A stretch of DNA of 64,000 bases from Acinetobacter lwoffii. GTDB taxonomy: Bacteria > Pseudomonadota > Gammaproteobacteria > Pseudomonadales > Moraxellaceae. The position numbers and the translations under genes were made by a program. The notes beneath the pieces are model-generated. The model had not been told where the DNA came from, searched no databases, and was given only the letters and a program-made list of their open reading frames with translations. This document shows, one piece after another, positions 8,256 through 17,621 of the stretch. The stretch spans positions 1 to 64,000 of the forward strand of contig NZ_JALJVC010000018.1 of NCBI RefSeq assembly GCF_022967985.1, in the 5' to 3' direction. Position 1 is the stretch's first letter, and every line of letters starts with the position of its first letter.

Positions 8256-11200
8256 TTGAAAGACTTGCTCGATATCATGCGCAAAAAGACGGATTCAGAC
8301 GGTCATGCTCCAGTAGAGTTTGACCGCATCCGTATTGGTCTTGCGTCACCAGAAATGATTAAGTCATGGTCTCACGGTGAAGTTAAAAAGCCAGAAACCA
8401 TTAACTATCGTACGTTCAAGCCTGAACGTGATGGTTTGTTCTGTGCCAAAATCTTTGGTCCAGTGAAAGATTACGAATGCTTGTGTGGTAAATACAAGCG
8501 TATGAAATACAAAGGCGTCATTTGTGAAAAATGTGGCGTTGAAGTAACAACTGCGAAAGTTCGTCGTGAACGTATGGGTCACATCGAGCTGGCATCTCCA
8601 GTTGCACACATCTGGTTCTTGAAATCATTGCCTAGCCGTATCGGTCTATTATTAGACATGACGCTACGTGATATCGAACGCGTATTGTATTTCGAATCTT
8701 ATGTAGTGACCGATCCGGGTATGACTCCATTTGAGAAATACCAACTTCTAAACGATGAAGAATACTTCAATGCATTAGAAGAACACGGTGATGAATTCAC
8801 AGCGAAAATGGGTGCTGAAGCGGTTCAAGACTTGTTGAAAGACATCGATCTTGAAGCTGAAATTGCGCGTCTTCGTGAAGAAATTCCTGTTACAACTTCA
8901 GAAACCAAGCTGAAAAAAGCGTCTAAGCGTTTGAAGTTGATGGAAGCATTCAACGATTCGAACAACAAGCCAGAATGGATGGTGTTAACTGTACTTCCAG
9001 TTCTTCCACCAGACCTTCGTCCGCTTGTACCACTTGAAGGTGGTCGTTTCGCGACTTCTGACCTGAACGATCTTTATCGTCGTGTGATCAACCGTAACAA
9101 CCGTTTGAAGCGTCTTCTTGACCTTGCAGCGCCAGACATCATCGTACGTAACGAAAAACGTATGTTACAAGAGTCTGTAGATGCATTGCTGGATAACGGT
9201 CGTCGTGGTCGTGCAATTACCGGTTCGAACAAGCGTCCGCTTAAATCTTTGGCAGACATGATCAAAGGTAAGCAAGGTCGTTTCCGTCAAAACTTACTTG
9301 GTAAGCGTGTTGACTACTCTGGTCGTTCGGTAATTACTGTTGGTCCAAACCTGCGTTTGCACCAATGTGGTCTTCCGAAGAAAATGGCACTTGAACTGTT
9401 CAAGCCATTCATTTTCGCGAAACTACAGGCCTCTGGTCAAGCAACCACCATTAAAGCTGCGAAGAAAATGGTTGAGCGCGAAACCCCGGAAGTTTGGGAC
9501 GTTCTTGCTCACGTGATTCGTCAACATCCAGTGATGTTGAACCGTGCGCCAACCCTTCACCGTTTGGGTCTTCAAGCATTTGAACCGATCCTGATCGAAG
9601 GTAAAGCGATCCGTCTACACCCACTCGTATGTGCTGCGTTTAACGCCGACTTCGATGGTGACCAAATGGCGGTACACGTACCATTAACACTTGAAGCTCA
9701 GCTTGAAGCTCGTGCGTTAATGATGTCGACTAACAACATTCTGTCTCCAGCGAACGGTGAGCCAATCATCGTACCGTCTCAGGACGTGGTCTTGGGCTTG
9801 TATTACATCACGCGTGATGCAATCAATGCCAAAGGTGAAGGCATGGTGTTCGCGGATACTCACGAAGTAAACCGTGCACTGGCAACAGGTCAGGTTGATC
9901 TACACGCTCGCGTTAAGGCACGTGTACACCAGACTGTGATCGACGAAGATGGTAACCGTGAACAGCAAACCATTATTGTAGATACGACGCCTGGTCGCTG
10001 CCTACTTTGGGAAGTTGTGCCTGAAGGTATGGATTTCCAGCAAATTAACGTTGAGATGACTAAGAAAAATATCTCGAAGTTAATTAACTCTTGCTACCGT
10101 AAATTGGGTCTGAAAGATACTGTTATCTTCGCTGACCAATTGATGTACTTGGGCTTCCGTCAAGCGACGCGTTCAGGTGTATCTGTCGGTATGGAAGACA
10201 TGGTTATTCCACCGCAAAAACAAGCAATTATTGGTAAAGCGGAAGCTGAAGTTCGTGAAATCGAACAACAGTTCGAACAAGGCTTCGTAACTGCCGGCGA
10301 ACGTTATAACAAAGTGGTCGATATTTGGGCGCGTACCAATGACCAGGTTGCTAAAGCGATGATGGACAACTTGTCTTTCACCACTGTGAAGAACAAACAG
10401 GGTGAAGATGAGAAGCAAAAATCATTCAACTCGATCTACATGATGTCTGACTCGGGTGCCCGTGGTTCGGCAGCTCAGATTCGTCAGTTGGCGGGTATGC
10501 GTGGTTTGATGGCGAAGCCGGATGGCTCGATCATTGAAACCCCAATTAAAGCGAACTTCCGTGAAGGTTTGACCGTACTTCAGTACTTCATCTCGACACA
10601 CGGTGCGCGTAAAGGTTTGGCCGATACAGCACTGAAAACTGCGAACTCTGGTTATTTGACTCGTCGTCTAGTAGACGTTGCGCAGGACTTGGTCATTACT
10701 GAGCCGGATTGTGGTACGTATGACGGTCTGGTAATGACTCCGTTCATTCAAGGTGGCGATGTCATCGAGAACCTGGGTGCACGAGTATTGGGTCGTGTGG
10801 TTGCTGAAGATGTGAAACGTGTAGGTACAGATGAAGTTCTACTTCCTCGTAATACGTTAATTGACGAGAAATTGGCGACGTTTATCGAAAGCCAAGGTGT
10901 CGACGAAATTAAAGTACGTTCAGTCGTGAACTGTGCGTCTACCTTCGGTGTATGTGCGAAATGTTACGGTCGTGACCTAGCACGTGGTCATCAGGTGAAC
11001 CCGGGTGAGTCTGTTGGTGTAATGGCAGCTCAATCGATTGGTGAGCCAGGTACACAGTTAACGATGCGTACCTTCCACGTCGGTGGTGCTGCAAGCCGAA
11101 CTTCTGCTGCAAACAGCGTACAAGTTCGTAACCAAGGTACAGTACGTTTCCACAACGTGAAAACAGTACAACATGCCAAAGGTCACTTGGTATCGACTTC

Positions 11201-12446
11201 ACGTTCAGGTGAAATCGGTATTGCGGATGATTTAGGTCGTGAGCGCGAGCGCTATAAACTTCCTTACGGTGCGTCTATCTTGCTGAAAGATGGCGAAGCT
11301 GTAGAAGCAGGCGGTATTGTGGCGACTTGGGATCCGCATACACATCCATTAGTAACAGAAGTTGCTGGTAAAGTACGTTTCAGCCAGATTGCTGATGGCG
11401 TGACGGTTACTTCTAAAACTGATGATGCAACAGGTATGTCAACTATCGAAATCTTGCCAGTGACTTCACGTCCTGCGTCAGGTAAAGATTTGCGTCCTGC
11501 TGTTGTGTTGGATACCGTTGATGGTGGCGAACAGTTCTACTTCCTGCCACAGAACACGATTCTTTCTGTTCGTGATGGCGAAACGATTGGTGTCGGTGAT
11601 GTCATCGGTCGTGTACCACAAGAAACTTCACGTACCCGTGATATTACCGGTGGTCTGCCGCGTGTAGCTGACTTGTTCGAAGCACGTAAGCCAAAAGAGC
11701 ATGCAATCCTTGCAGAAGTGTCGGGTGTTGTAAGCTTTGGTAAAGAGACCAAAGGTAAGAACCGTCTGGTGATTACGCCGGATGATGGCTCTGAGATTTA
11801 TGAAGAGCTGATTCCGAAATGGCGTACGATTAACGTGTTCGAAGGCGAACATGTGAACCGTGGTGAAACTATTTCTGATGGTCCACAGAACCCGCACGAT
11901 ATCTTACGTTTGAAAGGCGAAGTTGCGCTTACAAACTACATCGTGAACGAAGTTCAGGACGTATATCGTCTGCAAGGTGTAAAAATCAACGACAAGCATA
12001 TTGAAGTCATCGTACGTCAAATGCTGCGTAAAGTTGATATCACTGATGGCGGCGATACCAGCTTTATCAAAGGCGAACAAGTGGATTACATCCGCGTTGT
12101 TCAAGAAAACCAAGCAGTTCTTGCACAAAACAAGTTCCCTGCGAAGTTTGAACGTCAATTGATGGGTATTACCAAAGCATCGCTTTCTACTGACTCGTTC
12201 ATCTCTGCTGCATCGTTCCAGGAAACCACGCGTGTGTTAACTGAAGCGGCTGTAACAGGTAAAGAAGATGACTTACGTGGCTTGAAAGAGAACGTAGTTG
12301 TAGGTCGCCTGATCCCAGCGGGTACAGGTTTGGCTTACCACCTGGAGCGTCGTCGTCAAGAAGCAGAAGCTGCAGAATTTGAACTGCACAATGACTTCTC
12401 TGATGTAGACCAAGCGCTTAGCCAGGCATTTAACGAAGAATTCTAA
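8256..12446 (+). CDS. rpoC: DNA-directed RNA polymerase beta' subunit
   Basis: RpoC carries the catalytic Mg2+ site and the clamp of RNA polymerase. Similarity to the family begins at [10 protein letters not shown], which starts with a TTG codon at 8256. CGGAGA, a good ribosome site, lies 7 bases upstream, so TTG is chosen as start and gives 1396 residues. The frame extends upstream to a GTG at 8208, but that stretch includes the ribosome site. Visible motifs are the N-terminal zinc ribbon ([20 protein letters not shown]), the catalytic [12 protein letters not shown], the trigger-loop/bridge region, and the second zinc site with [13 protein letters not shown]. The C-terminus ends in NEEF. A strong terminator follows. 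Confidence 0.97.
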   Translation: MKDLLDIMRKKTDSDGHAPVEFDRIRIGLASPEMIKSWSHGEVKKPETINYRTFKPERDGLFCAKIFGPVKDYECLCGKYKRMKYKGVICEKCGVEVTTAKVRRERMGHIELASPVAHIWFLKSLPSRIGLLLDMTLRDIERVLYFESYVVTDPGMTPFEKYQLLNDEEYFNALEEHGDEFTAKMGAEAVQDLLKDIDLEAEIARLREEIPVTTSETKLKKASKRLKLMEAFNDSNNKPEWMVLTVLPVLPPDLRPLVPLEGGRFATSDLNDLYRRVINRNNRLKRLLDLAAPDIIVRNEKRMLQESVDALLDNGRRGRAITGSNKRPLKSLADMIKGKQGRFRQNLLGKRVDYSGRSVITVGPNLRLHQCGLPKKMALELFKPFIFAKLQASGQATTIKAAKKMVERETPEVWDVLAHVIRQHPVMLNRAPTLHRLGLQAFEPILIEGKAIRLHPLVCAAFNADFDGDQMAVHVPLTLEAQLEARALMMSTNNILSPANGEPIIVPSQDVVLGLYYITRDAINAKGEGMVFADTHEVNRALATGQVDLHARVKARVHQTVIDEDGNREQQTIIVDTTPGRCLLWEVVPEGMDFQQINVEMTKKNISKLINSCYRKLGLKDTVIFADQLMYLGFRQATRSGVSVGMEDMVIPPQKQAIIGKAEAEVREIEQQFEQGFVTAGERYNKVVDIWARTNDQVAKAMMDNLSFTTVKNKQGEDEKQKSFNSIYMMSDSGARGSAAQIRQLAGMRGLMAKPDGSIIETPIKANFREGLTVLQYFISTHGARKGLADTALKTANSGYLTRRLVDVAQDLVITEPDCGTYDGLVMTPFIQGGDVIENLGARVLGRVVAEDVKRVGTDEVLLPRNTLIDEKLATFIESQGVDEIKVRSVVNCASTFGVCAKCYGRDLARGHQVNPGESVGVMAAQSIGEPGTQLTMRTFHVGGAASRTSAANSVQVRNQGTVRFHNVKTVQHAKGHLVSTSRSGEIGIADDLGRERERYKLPYGASILLKDGEAVEAGGIVATWDPHTHPLVTEVAGKVRFSQIADGVTVTSKTDDATGMSTIEILPVTSRPASGKDLRPAVVLDTVDGGEQFYFLPQNTILSVRDGETIGVGDVIGRVPQETSRTRDITGGLPRVADLFEARKPKEHAILAEVSGVVSFGKETKGKNRLVITPDDGSEIYEELIPKWRTINVFEGEHVNRGETISDGPQNPHDILRLKGEVALTNYIVNEVQDVYRLQGVKINDKHIEVIVRQMLRKVDITDGGDTSFIKGEQVDYIRVVQENQAVLAQNKFPAKFERQLMGITKASLSTDSFISAASFQETTRVLTEAAVTGKEDDLRGLKENVVVGRLIPAGTGLAYHLERRRQEAEAAEFELHNDFSDVDQALSQAFNEEF

Positions 12447-12468
12447 TTCGAGTTAAAGCTGAGAAAAG

Positions 12469-12492
12469 AGACGCCTTCGGGCGTCTTTTTTT
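12469..12492 (+). terminator. rpoC terminator
   Basis: AGACGCC (12469-12475), a TTCG tetraloop, GGCGTCT (12480-12486) and an uninterrupted T run to 12492. It lies 22 bases after the rpoC stop and ends the rplJL-rpoBC transcript. Confidence 0.88.
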
Positions 12493-12647
12493 GTCTAAAA
12501 TTTATAAATAAGACAGCTTGAACAGAAGAATAATCCATTGATATTTACAAAACTCAGCAGGAATACCGAGAGAAGTAACACGCTACAGATTTTAGTTTCA
12601 TAAAATGAAGATAAGCTTAATTAAAGCAAGACAGGAAGGCCAAGGTC

Positions 12648-13013
12648 ATGAAAAAATTAATAGGTGTTATGGCAGTTGCCACTCTTTCCACCTTTATGTT
12701 GGCGGGTTGTGAAAGTATGTCTGCCAATGAGCAACGGATCGGTGCTGCGGCCCTTGGTGGTGCAGTCGGTGGTGGTGTTGGTAATAAAGTCGGCGGTGGC
12801 GTTGGTGCAGCTGTAGGTGGTGGTGCCGGTGCTGCAGTGGGTAGTAAATCCCAAGGCGGTTCAAACCGTAATGCGACCTATAGTGGTGTAGGTGGTGCTG
12901 TTGGTTCCGCAGTCGGTAAAAGCATCTTCGGTGGTAATGCGGGTGCTGCAATCGGTGGCGCAATCGGTGGTGGTGCCGGTGCTGCGATTGAACAGGATAA
13001 CCGTCGTCGTTAA
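12648..13013 (+). CDS. Glycine-zipper lipoprotein
   Basis: The 121-residue product has a lipoprotein signal: MKKLIG, a hydrophobic stretch, then the lipobox LAGC with the lipidated cysteine at 21. The mature part from about 33 is almost entirely glycine/alanine with G-x3-G spacing (GGAVGGGVGNKVGG and similar), interrupted by a polar linker at about 68-80. It ends in EQDNRRR. This is the glycine-zipper type seen in OmpB/SlyB-like envelope proteins, whose helices pack in or on the outer membrane. The exact role is unknown. The start has a purine-rich site AGGAAGG upstream. It is convergent with the next gene across a shared terminator. Confidence 0.8.
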   Translation: MKKLIGVMAVATLSTFMLAGCESMSANEQRIGAAALGGAVGGGVGNKVGGGVGAAVGGGAGAAVGSKSQGGSNRNATYSGVGGAVGSAVGKSIFGGNAGAAIGGAIGGGAGAAIEQDNRRR

Positions 13014-13043
13014 GTCGAAAGTCACTTCAGATTCATCTAGATT

Positions 13044-13068
13044 TAAAAGCGCCAATGTGGCGCTTTTA
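13044..13068. terminator. Bidirectional terminator between lipoprotein and thioesterase-like gene
   Basis: TAAAAGCGCC / GGCGCTTTTA around AATGT gives a 10-bp stem with A and T tracts on both sides. It serves the convergent genes ending at 13013 (+) and 13071 (-). Confidence 0.75.
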
Positions 13069-13070
13069 TC

Positions 13071-13565
13071 TTATTTAGGAGAGTTAATTTTCCCTTTGCT
13101 CTGTTTACGCCGGATATATACTGTTTTTTCTACTTCGGCAATTCTGACCCCGGCTTCATCATAAATATTCAGCTGATAATGTCGATACACTGGCGCATTA
13201 TCGGCTGCCAGATTGATAATCGTGGCAATTTCTTCAGCAGAAATCCGAATGTCCGCCACCACTGTGCCGCGACCCGGTGCCAAAAACTGAATGCTGGCGC
13301 CTTTATCCCAGACCAGATATTTCGGCCCCAAATGATGCATCAGCAATAACATATAAAAGGGATCGACCATTGAATACAGGCTGCCACCAAAATGCACACC
13401 GACAATATTCTGGTTCTTACGGGTCAGTGGCATTTTGACCCGAACATGATAATTATTAAAATCAATCTTATCAATTTCGATGCCTGCACCACGATAAGGG
13501 GCATAACGGTTCAGAATAAATTTTGAAACCAGAGGCAGTTTTTGAATTTTCTGGAATAGGCTCAT
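13071..13565 (-). CDS. DUF4442 family protein (hotdog-fold thioesterase-like)
   Basis: The 164-residue product (from MSLFQKIQKL) resembles the DUF4442 group of hotdog-fold proteins related to acyl-CoA thioesterases. The segment NIVGVHFGGSLYSMVDPFYMLLLMHHLG matches the hotdog helix with its HFG motif, and it is followed by strands including FLAPGRGTVVADIRI. The substrate is unknown. The start is uncertain: the frame extends 20 codons upstream to 13625, but that piece is rich in C, H and S and looks non-coding. No strong ribosome site marks either start. It is monocistronic, divergent from the hydrolase at 13683. Confidence 0.75.
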   Translation of the reverse strand: MSLFQKIQKLPLVSKFILNRYAPYRGAGIEIDKIDFNNYHVRVKMPLTRKNQNIVGVHFGGSLYSMVDPFYMLLLMHHLGPKYLVWDKGASIQFLAPGRGTVVADIRISAEEIATIINLAADNAPVYRHYQLNIYDEAGVRIAEVEKTVYIRRKQSKGKINSPK

Positions 13566-13682
13566 ACTGACATTCTTTTTGCGGCTGTGATTATGCATAC
13601 TAGAGCAACAAAAATGCGCTGGCATTGATCAATCATGCCGATTTATAAACTAAGTGGTCAATAATAAAAACAGGATCAAAAG

Positions 13683-14564
13683 ATGGAAACACAAGTGCAA
13701 TGGGTCGATACCACGGATCAGCAGTGTCTCTGTGTCAAAACTTATGGACAACCCGAACAAACAGCCTTGGTACTGGTTCATGGCTATCCTGATCATCAAG
13801 CAGTTTGGGAGCCAGTCATTGCTCATTTGAGTCAGGATTATTTTGTGGTGACTTATGATGTCCGGGGCGCAGGGGAGTCCAGTATTCCCAAAAAAATCTC
13901 CGATTACCGCTTGGCCCGTTTAAGTCAGGATCTGGAAGAGGTGGTGAATAAGGTATTGCCGAATCGAGCTTTTCATCTGGCTGCGCATGACTGGGGCTCA
14001 ATTCAGTCCTGGGAATCTGTCACCGATCCACGCTTTAAAGGGCGAATTCTGTCTTATAGCACCTTATCTGGGCCATGTCTGGATCATGCCGCTTTCTGGA
14101 TGCGTGAACAGTTCCAGCAAAACAAAGCAAAATTTTTAAAGCAAATGAGCAAATCTTGGTATATCGCGATGTTTCAGTTGCCTTTAGTGGCGCCGTTGGC
14201 CTGGAATTTTTTTAATCCGCAGCGTTGGGGCAAGATCGTGCAGCAACTGGAAAGACACGATGATCTGCCACTCAACCCGCATATTGTCAAAGATGGCAAA
14301 TATGGTGTGAACCTGTATCGGGCCAATTTTTTGCCACGCTTAGCTCAACCACGGCAGCGTTTTGCCATCTGTCCGGTACAGGCGATTATGCTGAAATATG
14401 ACCAGTTTGTCGGGCCAGATCTGGTTGATGAAATGTCAAAATGGGTGGATGATTTCTCGAAAGTAGAACTGGCTGCCAATCACTGGGCGATCCTGAGTCA
14501 ACCGCAGCAAGTGGCTCAATTGATTGATGAGTTTATTCAGCGTAAATCTGCTGACATTCATTGA
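13683..14564 (+). CDS. Alpha/beta hydrolase, epoxide hydrolase/haloalkane dehalogenase-like
   Basis: The 293-residue product has the alpha/beta-hydrolase layout. The oxyanion motif HGYPDH is at 33-38, DVRGAGES at 59-66, and the nucleophile elbow AHDWGS at 101-106 has aspartate D103 as the probable nucleophile. ANHW near the C-terminus supplies the catalytic histidine. An aspartate rather than serine at the elbow, with HGYPD upstream, points to epoxide hydrolases and dehalogenases rather than esterases. The substrate cannot be told. No obvious signal peptide, so it is probably cytoplasmic. The next gene follows closely on the same strand. Confidence 0.8.
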   Translation: METQVQWVDTTDQQCLCVKTYGQPEQTALVLVHGYPDHQAVWEPVIAHLSQDYFVVTYDVRGAGESSIPKKISDYRLARLSQDLEEVVNKVLPNRAFHLAAHDWGSIQSWESVTDPRFKGRILSYSTLSGPCLDHAAFWMREQFQQNKAKFLKQMSKSWYIAMFQLPLVAPLAWNFFNPQRWGKIVQQLERHDDLPLNPHIVKDGKYGVNLYRANFLPRLAQPRQRFAICPVQAIMLKYDQFVGPDLVDEMSKWVDDFSKVELAANHWAILSQPQQVAQLIDEFIQRKSADIH

Positions 14565-14664
14565 CAGGCCACTCCGCGAAACATGACCCGACCAGAAAAA
14601 AGTGGCGGAATTTTTATCCGCATTTTCTGATAAAATAGCCGCTTTCTCTCTATCCCGATTCATT

Positions 14665-16029
14665 ATGTTCGCAATTCTTGCTGCTATTGGAGTCATGTTC
14701 GGACTCTCGTTGGCACGTGTACCTGTGGTTTTTGCCCTGGTCATTGGTGCTGTTACAGGTGGTTTATTGGCAGGTCTGGGCCTGCAGGGAACCTTGGACG
14801 CGTTTAACAATGGCTTGGGTGGTGGTGCCAAAATTGCCTTGGCTTACGGTATTTTAGGTGCATTTGCTTTGGCTCTAGCGCGTTCGGGTTTACCGGATTT
14901 GCTGGCTTATAAAATGATCAGTACCTTAAAAGGTGAGGCCGATTTTAAAGCGCAAAACCGGGTGAAATATCTGATCTTCTTCACGGTTGCTATTGCAGCC
15001 GTGTTCTCGCAGAACGTCATTCCCGTGCATATTGCCTTCATTCCGGTACTGATTCCGCCGCTATTGATTGTATTTAACCATTTACAACTGGATCGCCGTT
15101 TGGTGGCCTGTTTGCTGACCTTTGGTCTGGTTGCCACCTATATGCTCATTCCAGTCGGTTTTGGCGCGATCTTCCTGAATGATATTCTGGGGCATAACAT
15201 CAATACCTTTGGTAAGCCTTATGGTTTTGAAATTACTTATGATCAGATTCCATCTGCAATGGTCATTCCGGTCATTGGCATGCTGGTCGGGTTGTTGATT
15301 GCCATTTTCTTCTCTTACCGTAAACCACGTCTCTATAAAGATATTCATATCGAAGAGCAGCAAAGTATTTCTGCTGAACTTGGAGTAGAGCAAAACCTTA
15401 AACCTGAAATTTCGAAATTTACCATCTGGATGGCCGGTCTTGCAGTTGTAGCTACATTGGCTGTACAGCTGTATTCAGATTCAATGATTCTGGCAGGTTT
15501 AGTCGGTGTCGCGATTCTCAGCTGTGCTGGCATTTTCAAATGGAAAGAAGCGGATGATGTGATCATTACCGGTATGCGCATGATGGCGCTGGTCGGCTTT
15601 ATCATGATTGCAGCACAAGGTTTTGCCGCCGTGATTGAAGCGACCAATCAGGTACCTGCACTGGTCGAAGCATCGGTCAACTGGATTGGTGACAGTCAGG
15701 CACTGGCAGCGTTCCTGATGTTGCTCATCGGCCTGTTGATTACCCTAGGCATTGGTTCATCATTTTCAACCGTGCCGATTCTGGCCATCATCTATGTACC
15801 GCTGTGTATCCAGTTTGGTTTTAGCCCGGCTGCGACTATTGCAATTATCGGGACTGCAGCAGCTTTGGGGGATGCCGGTTCTCCAGCTTCGGATTCAACT
15901 TTGGGCCCAACTTCGGGTTTAAATATGGATGGTCAGCATGACCATATGAAGGACAGTGTGATTCCAACCTTCATTCACTTCAATATTCCGTTGATGATTT
16001 TTGGCTGGATTGCAGCCATGGTTCTGTAA
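14665..16029 (+). CDS. Na+/H+ antiporter family protein
   Basis: An integral membrane protein of about 454 residues with many hydrophobic segments and the antiporter-family start MFGLSLARVPVVFALVIGAVTGG. A hydrophilic cytoplasmic loop lies near the middle (YRKPRLYKDIHIEEQQ), and conserved GDAGSPASDSTLGPTSGLN is found near the C-terminus. The family (NhaC-related antiporters and organic-ion transporters) exchanges cations for protons, but some members may carry organic substrates. The ATG at 14665 is chosen because the alternative GTG at 14602 would put a promoter-like TGATAAAAT inside the gene and add polar residues outside family similarity. Neither has a strong ribosome site. Confidence 0.8.
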   Translation: MFAILAAIGVMFGLSLARVPVVFALVIGAVTGGLLAGLGLQGTLDAFNNGLGGGAKIALAYGILGAFALALARSGLPDLLAYKMISTLKGEADFKAQNRVKYLIFFTVAIAAVFSQNVIPVHIAFIPVLIPPLLIVFNHLQLDRRLVACLLTFGLVATYMLIPVGFGAIFLNDILGHNINTFGKPYGFEITYDQIPSAMVIPVIGMLVGLLIAIFFSYRKPRLYKDIHIEEQQSISAELGVEQNLKPEISKFTIWMAGLAVVATLAVQLYSDSMILAGLVGVAILSCAGIFKWKEADDVIITGMRMMALVGFIMIAAQGFAAVIEATNQVPALVEASVNWIGDSQALAAFLMLLIGLLITLGIGSSFSTVPILAIIYVPLCIQFGFSPAATIAIIGTAAALGDAGSPASDSTLGPTSGLNMDGQHDHMKDSVIPTFIHFNIPLMIFGWIAAMVL

Positions 16030-16360
16030 GTCAATTTCAATCTGCTCTGATATCTATTGGAGCAGATTCATCTGGATTTAAAATAAATAATAAGATGTAT
16101 TTAAAATATATGTTTAAATAAAAATTAATATAAACCTGATTATTTTACTCTGAATAAAGCCATATTTATCTGATTAATATACTTGGTATTTAAAACCAAC
16201 CAATTCAGTAAATTTAAAATAAATAACTTTTTAAATCAATATTTTAAATAATAATTTAAAATTAGTTTTATAATCCTTATTGCATATTATTTTCCCTCGT
16301 GTTTATTATTAATTAAGATTTATTTTCTTAATAATTATTCTTCCTGTGGGGTATTTTAAA
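16030..16360 (+). other. AT-rich intergenic region upstream of ompW
   Basis: This 331-base gap begins with a 9-bp stem, AATCTGCTC (16039-16047) with GAGCAGATT (16060-16068), that has no T run and may be a weak terminator for the antiporter gene. The remaining 290 bases are extremely AT-rich, with repeated ATTTAAAATAAAT-like words. This is typical of a strongly regulated outer-membrane-protein promoter region and a possible binding zone for H-NS-like proteins. No gene seen. Confidence 0.5.
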
Positions 16361-16951
16361 ATGTTAAAGCAAGCTGCTCTAATTGCATTAATGGGTCTTT
16401 CTGCATCTGCGATGGCAGGTCAATGGCAGGTGAAAGTTGGTGCCAGTTCTTTAGCACCATCAAGTGACACTGAAATTGCACCAGGTTTAGTCGTAGAAGC
16501 GGATCAAGAATATGGTTTTACGCCATCGGTTGAATACTTTTTTAATGACAATATCTCTGCAGAACTTTTATTAGCTACGCCATTTAATCACGACATTTCT
16601 GCTCAGGGTCTAGGGAAAATTGCCAAGATTAAGCATCTTCCACCCACAATTACCGCTAAATATAACTTTAAAAATGCAACACGTTTTACGCCATATATTG
16701 GTGTAGGTGGCACAGCTTTTATTGCTTGGGATGAAGAAGGTCTGGCTAAAGATGTGAAAGAGGAATTTGGTTTGGCAGGTCAGGTTGGCTTTAATTATCA
16801 GCCAGCCGATGCCAAAAACTGGGGAGTATTTGCTGACGTGCGCTATGCAGATTTGAGTCCTGAAGTGACTTTAGATGATGCTGATAATACTAAATTCGAC
16901 TTGAATATTGATCCTTGGGTTTACACGATCGGTTATAGCTATAAGTTTTAA
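16361..16951 (+). CDS. ompW: OmpW family outer membrane protein
   Basis: OmpW is an eight-stranded outer-membrane beta-barrel with a hydrophobic channel, linked to osmotic stress and uptake of small molecules. The 196-residue product starts MLKQAALIALMGLSASAMA with an AMA-G signal-peptidase site near 20. Family features follow: WQVKVGAS, VEYFFNDNISAELLLATPF, TPYIGVGGTAF, and the C-terminal barrel signature ending IGYSYKF with terminal phenylalanine. ATG at 16361 is preceded by GTGGGG. An in-frame GTG 15 bases upstream overlaps the ribosome site and is less likely. Its own terminator follows. Confidence 0.92.
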   Translation: MLKQAALIALMGLSASAMAGQWQVKVGASSLAPSSDTEIAPGLVVEADQEYGFTPSVEYFFNDNISAELLLATPFNHDISAQGLGKIAKIKHLPPTITAKYNFKNATRFTPYIGVGGTAFIAWDEEGLAKDVKEEFGLAGQVGFNYQPADAKNWGVFADVRYADLSPEVTLDDADNTKFDLNIDPWVYTIGYSYKF

Positions 16952-16970
16952 ATTCTAGTCTTACTCAACA

Positions 16971-17002
16971 AAAAAGCCTCATCTTGAATGAGGCTTTTTT
17001 TT
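16971..17002 (+). terminator. ompW terminator
   Basis: AAAAAGCCTCAT / ATGAGGCTTTTT around a short loop, followed by T residues to 17002; 20 bases after the ompW stop. Confidence 0.87.
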
Positions 17003-17126
17003 CAAAATAACAACGATTTATAACTTATTGAAATTGAGCAGATCGGCAATGTTCAACTATATTAAAACGAATAAAGTAAATATTAATTGAATACGACTTA
17101 ATAATTGAATAATAAGGAAGATCAGC

Positions 17127-17471
17127 ATGAAGTTTTTAAGCCAAGGTATTGTGATCTTCTTCAGCCTGCTGGCAGGGTCTGCCTATGCGGCAAGTTTTGA
17201 TTGTCAGAAAGCTGAAACCGTGACAGAGAAAGCGATTTGTGAACATCGTCTGCTCAATGATGCCGATGTCAAGATGAGTACCAGCTATCATATTTTACGC
17301 CGTATGGTGCCTATGGGAACCCGTTCGGTGATCCAGCGTGATCAGGTGAAATGGCTACAGTTCCGTGACCGCTGTCAGGAATCGGTGTCCTGTCTGAGCC
17401 AGGTCTATAATATGCGCCAGCAGCAAATAGACCTGCAATTTCAACGTATTTATAAGCTCGGGCCTTATTAA
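17127..17471 (+). CDS. LprI/DUF1311-like exported protein
   Basis: The 114-residue product has a clear signal peptide (MKFLSQGIVIFFSLLAGSAYA, cleavage near 21-22) and a short mature domain. Cysteines at 26, 38, 83 and 89 probably form two disulfides. The pattern FDCxKAxTxxEKAICxxxxL, then RDQVKWLQFRDRC, matches the DUF1311 / lysozyme-inhibitor LprI group of periplasmic proteins. A role in protecting against lysozyme is known for some members only and is not shown here. It stands alone between ompW and htpG. Codon use is like its neighbours. Confidence 0.7.
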   Translation: MKFLSQGIVIFFSLLAGSAYAASFDCQKAETVTEKAICEHRLLNDADVKMSTSYHILRRMVPMGTRSVIQRDQVKWLQFRDRCQESVSCLSQVYNMRQQQIDLQFQRIYKLGPY

Positions 17472-17547
17472 GCGTTTACAAATGCAGGCCATTTTAGATC
17501 AAACGATCCTTTATAAAGTATCTTGAGAAAAAATATACAACTGGCTA

Positions 17548-17572
17548 TTGAAAATTTAGCAACTCACTCCAT
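17548..17572 (+). promoter_or_regulatory. Candidate heat-shock (sigma-32) promoter for htpG
   Basis: TTGAAA at 17548-17553 and CTCCAT at 17567-17572 are separated by 13 bases, close to the sigma-32 pattern CTTGAAA-N11-16-CCCCAT. It lies 50 bases before the htpG ATG, and htpG is a heat-shock gene in related bacteria. Read by eye; one mismatch in the -10 block. Confidence 0.45.
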
Positions 17573-17621
17573 TCATATAGGCAACAGTATTGACCTGTAT
17601 TTAAAATAAAAGGAGTGATTA

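Noticed and set aside
12694..12963. Histidine-rich open frame antisense to the glycine-zipper lipoprotein
   Set aside because: It arises from the glycine codons on the other strand; no start signals.
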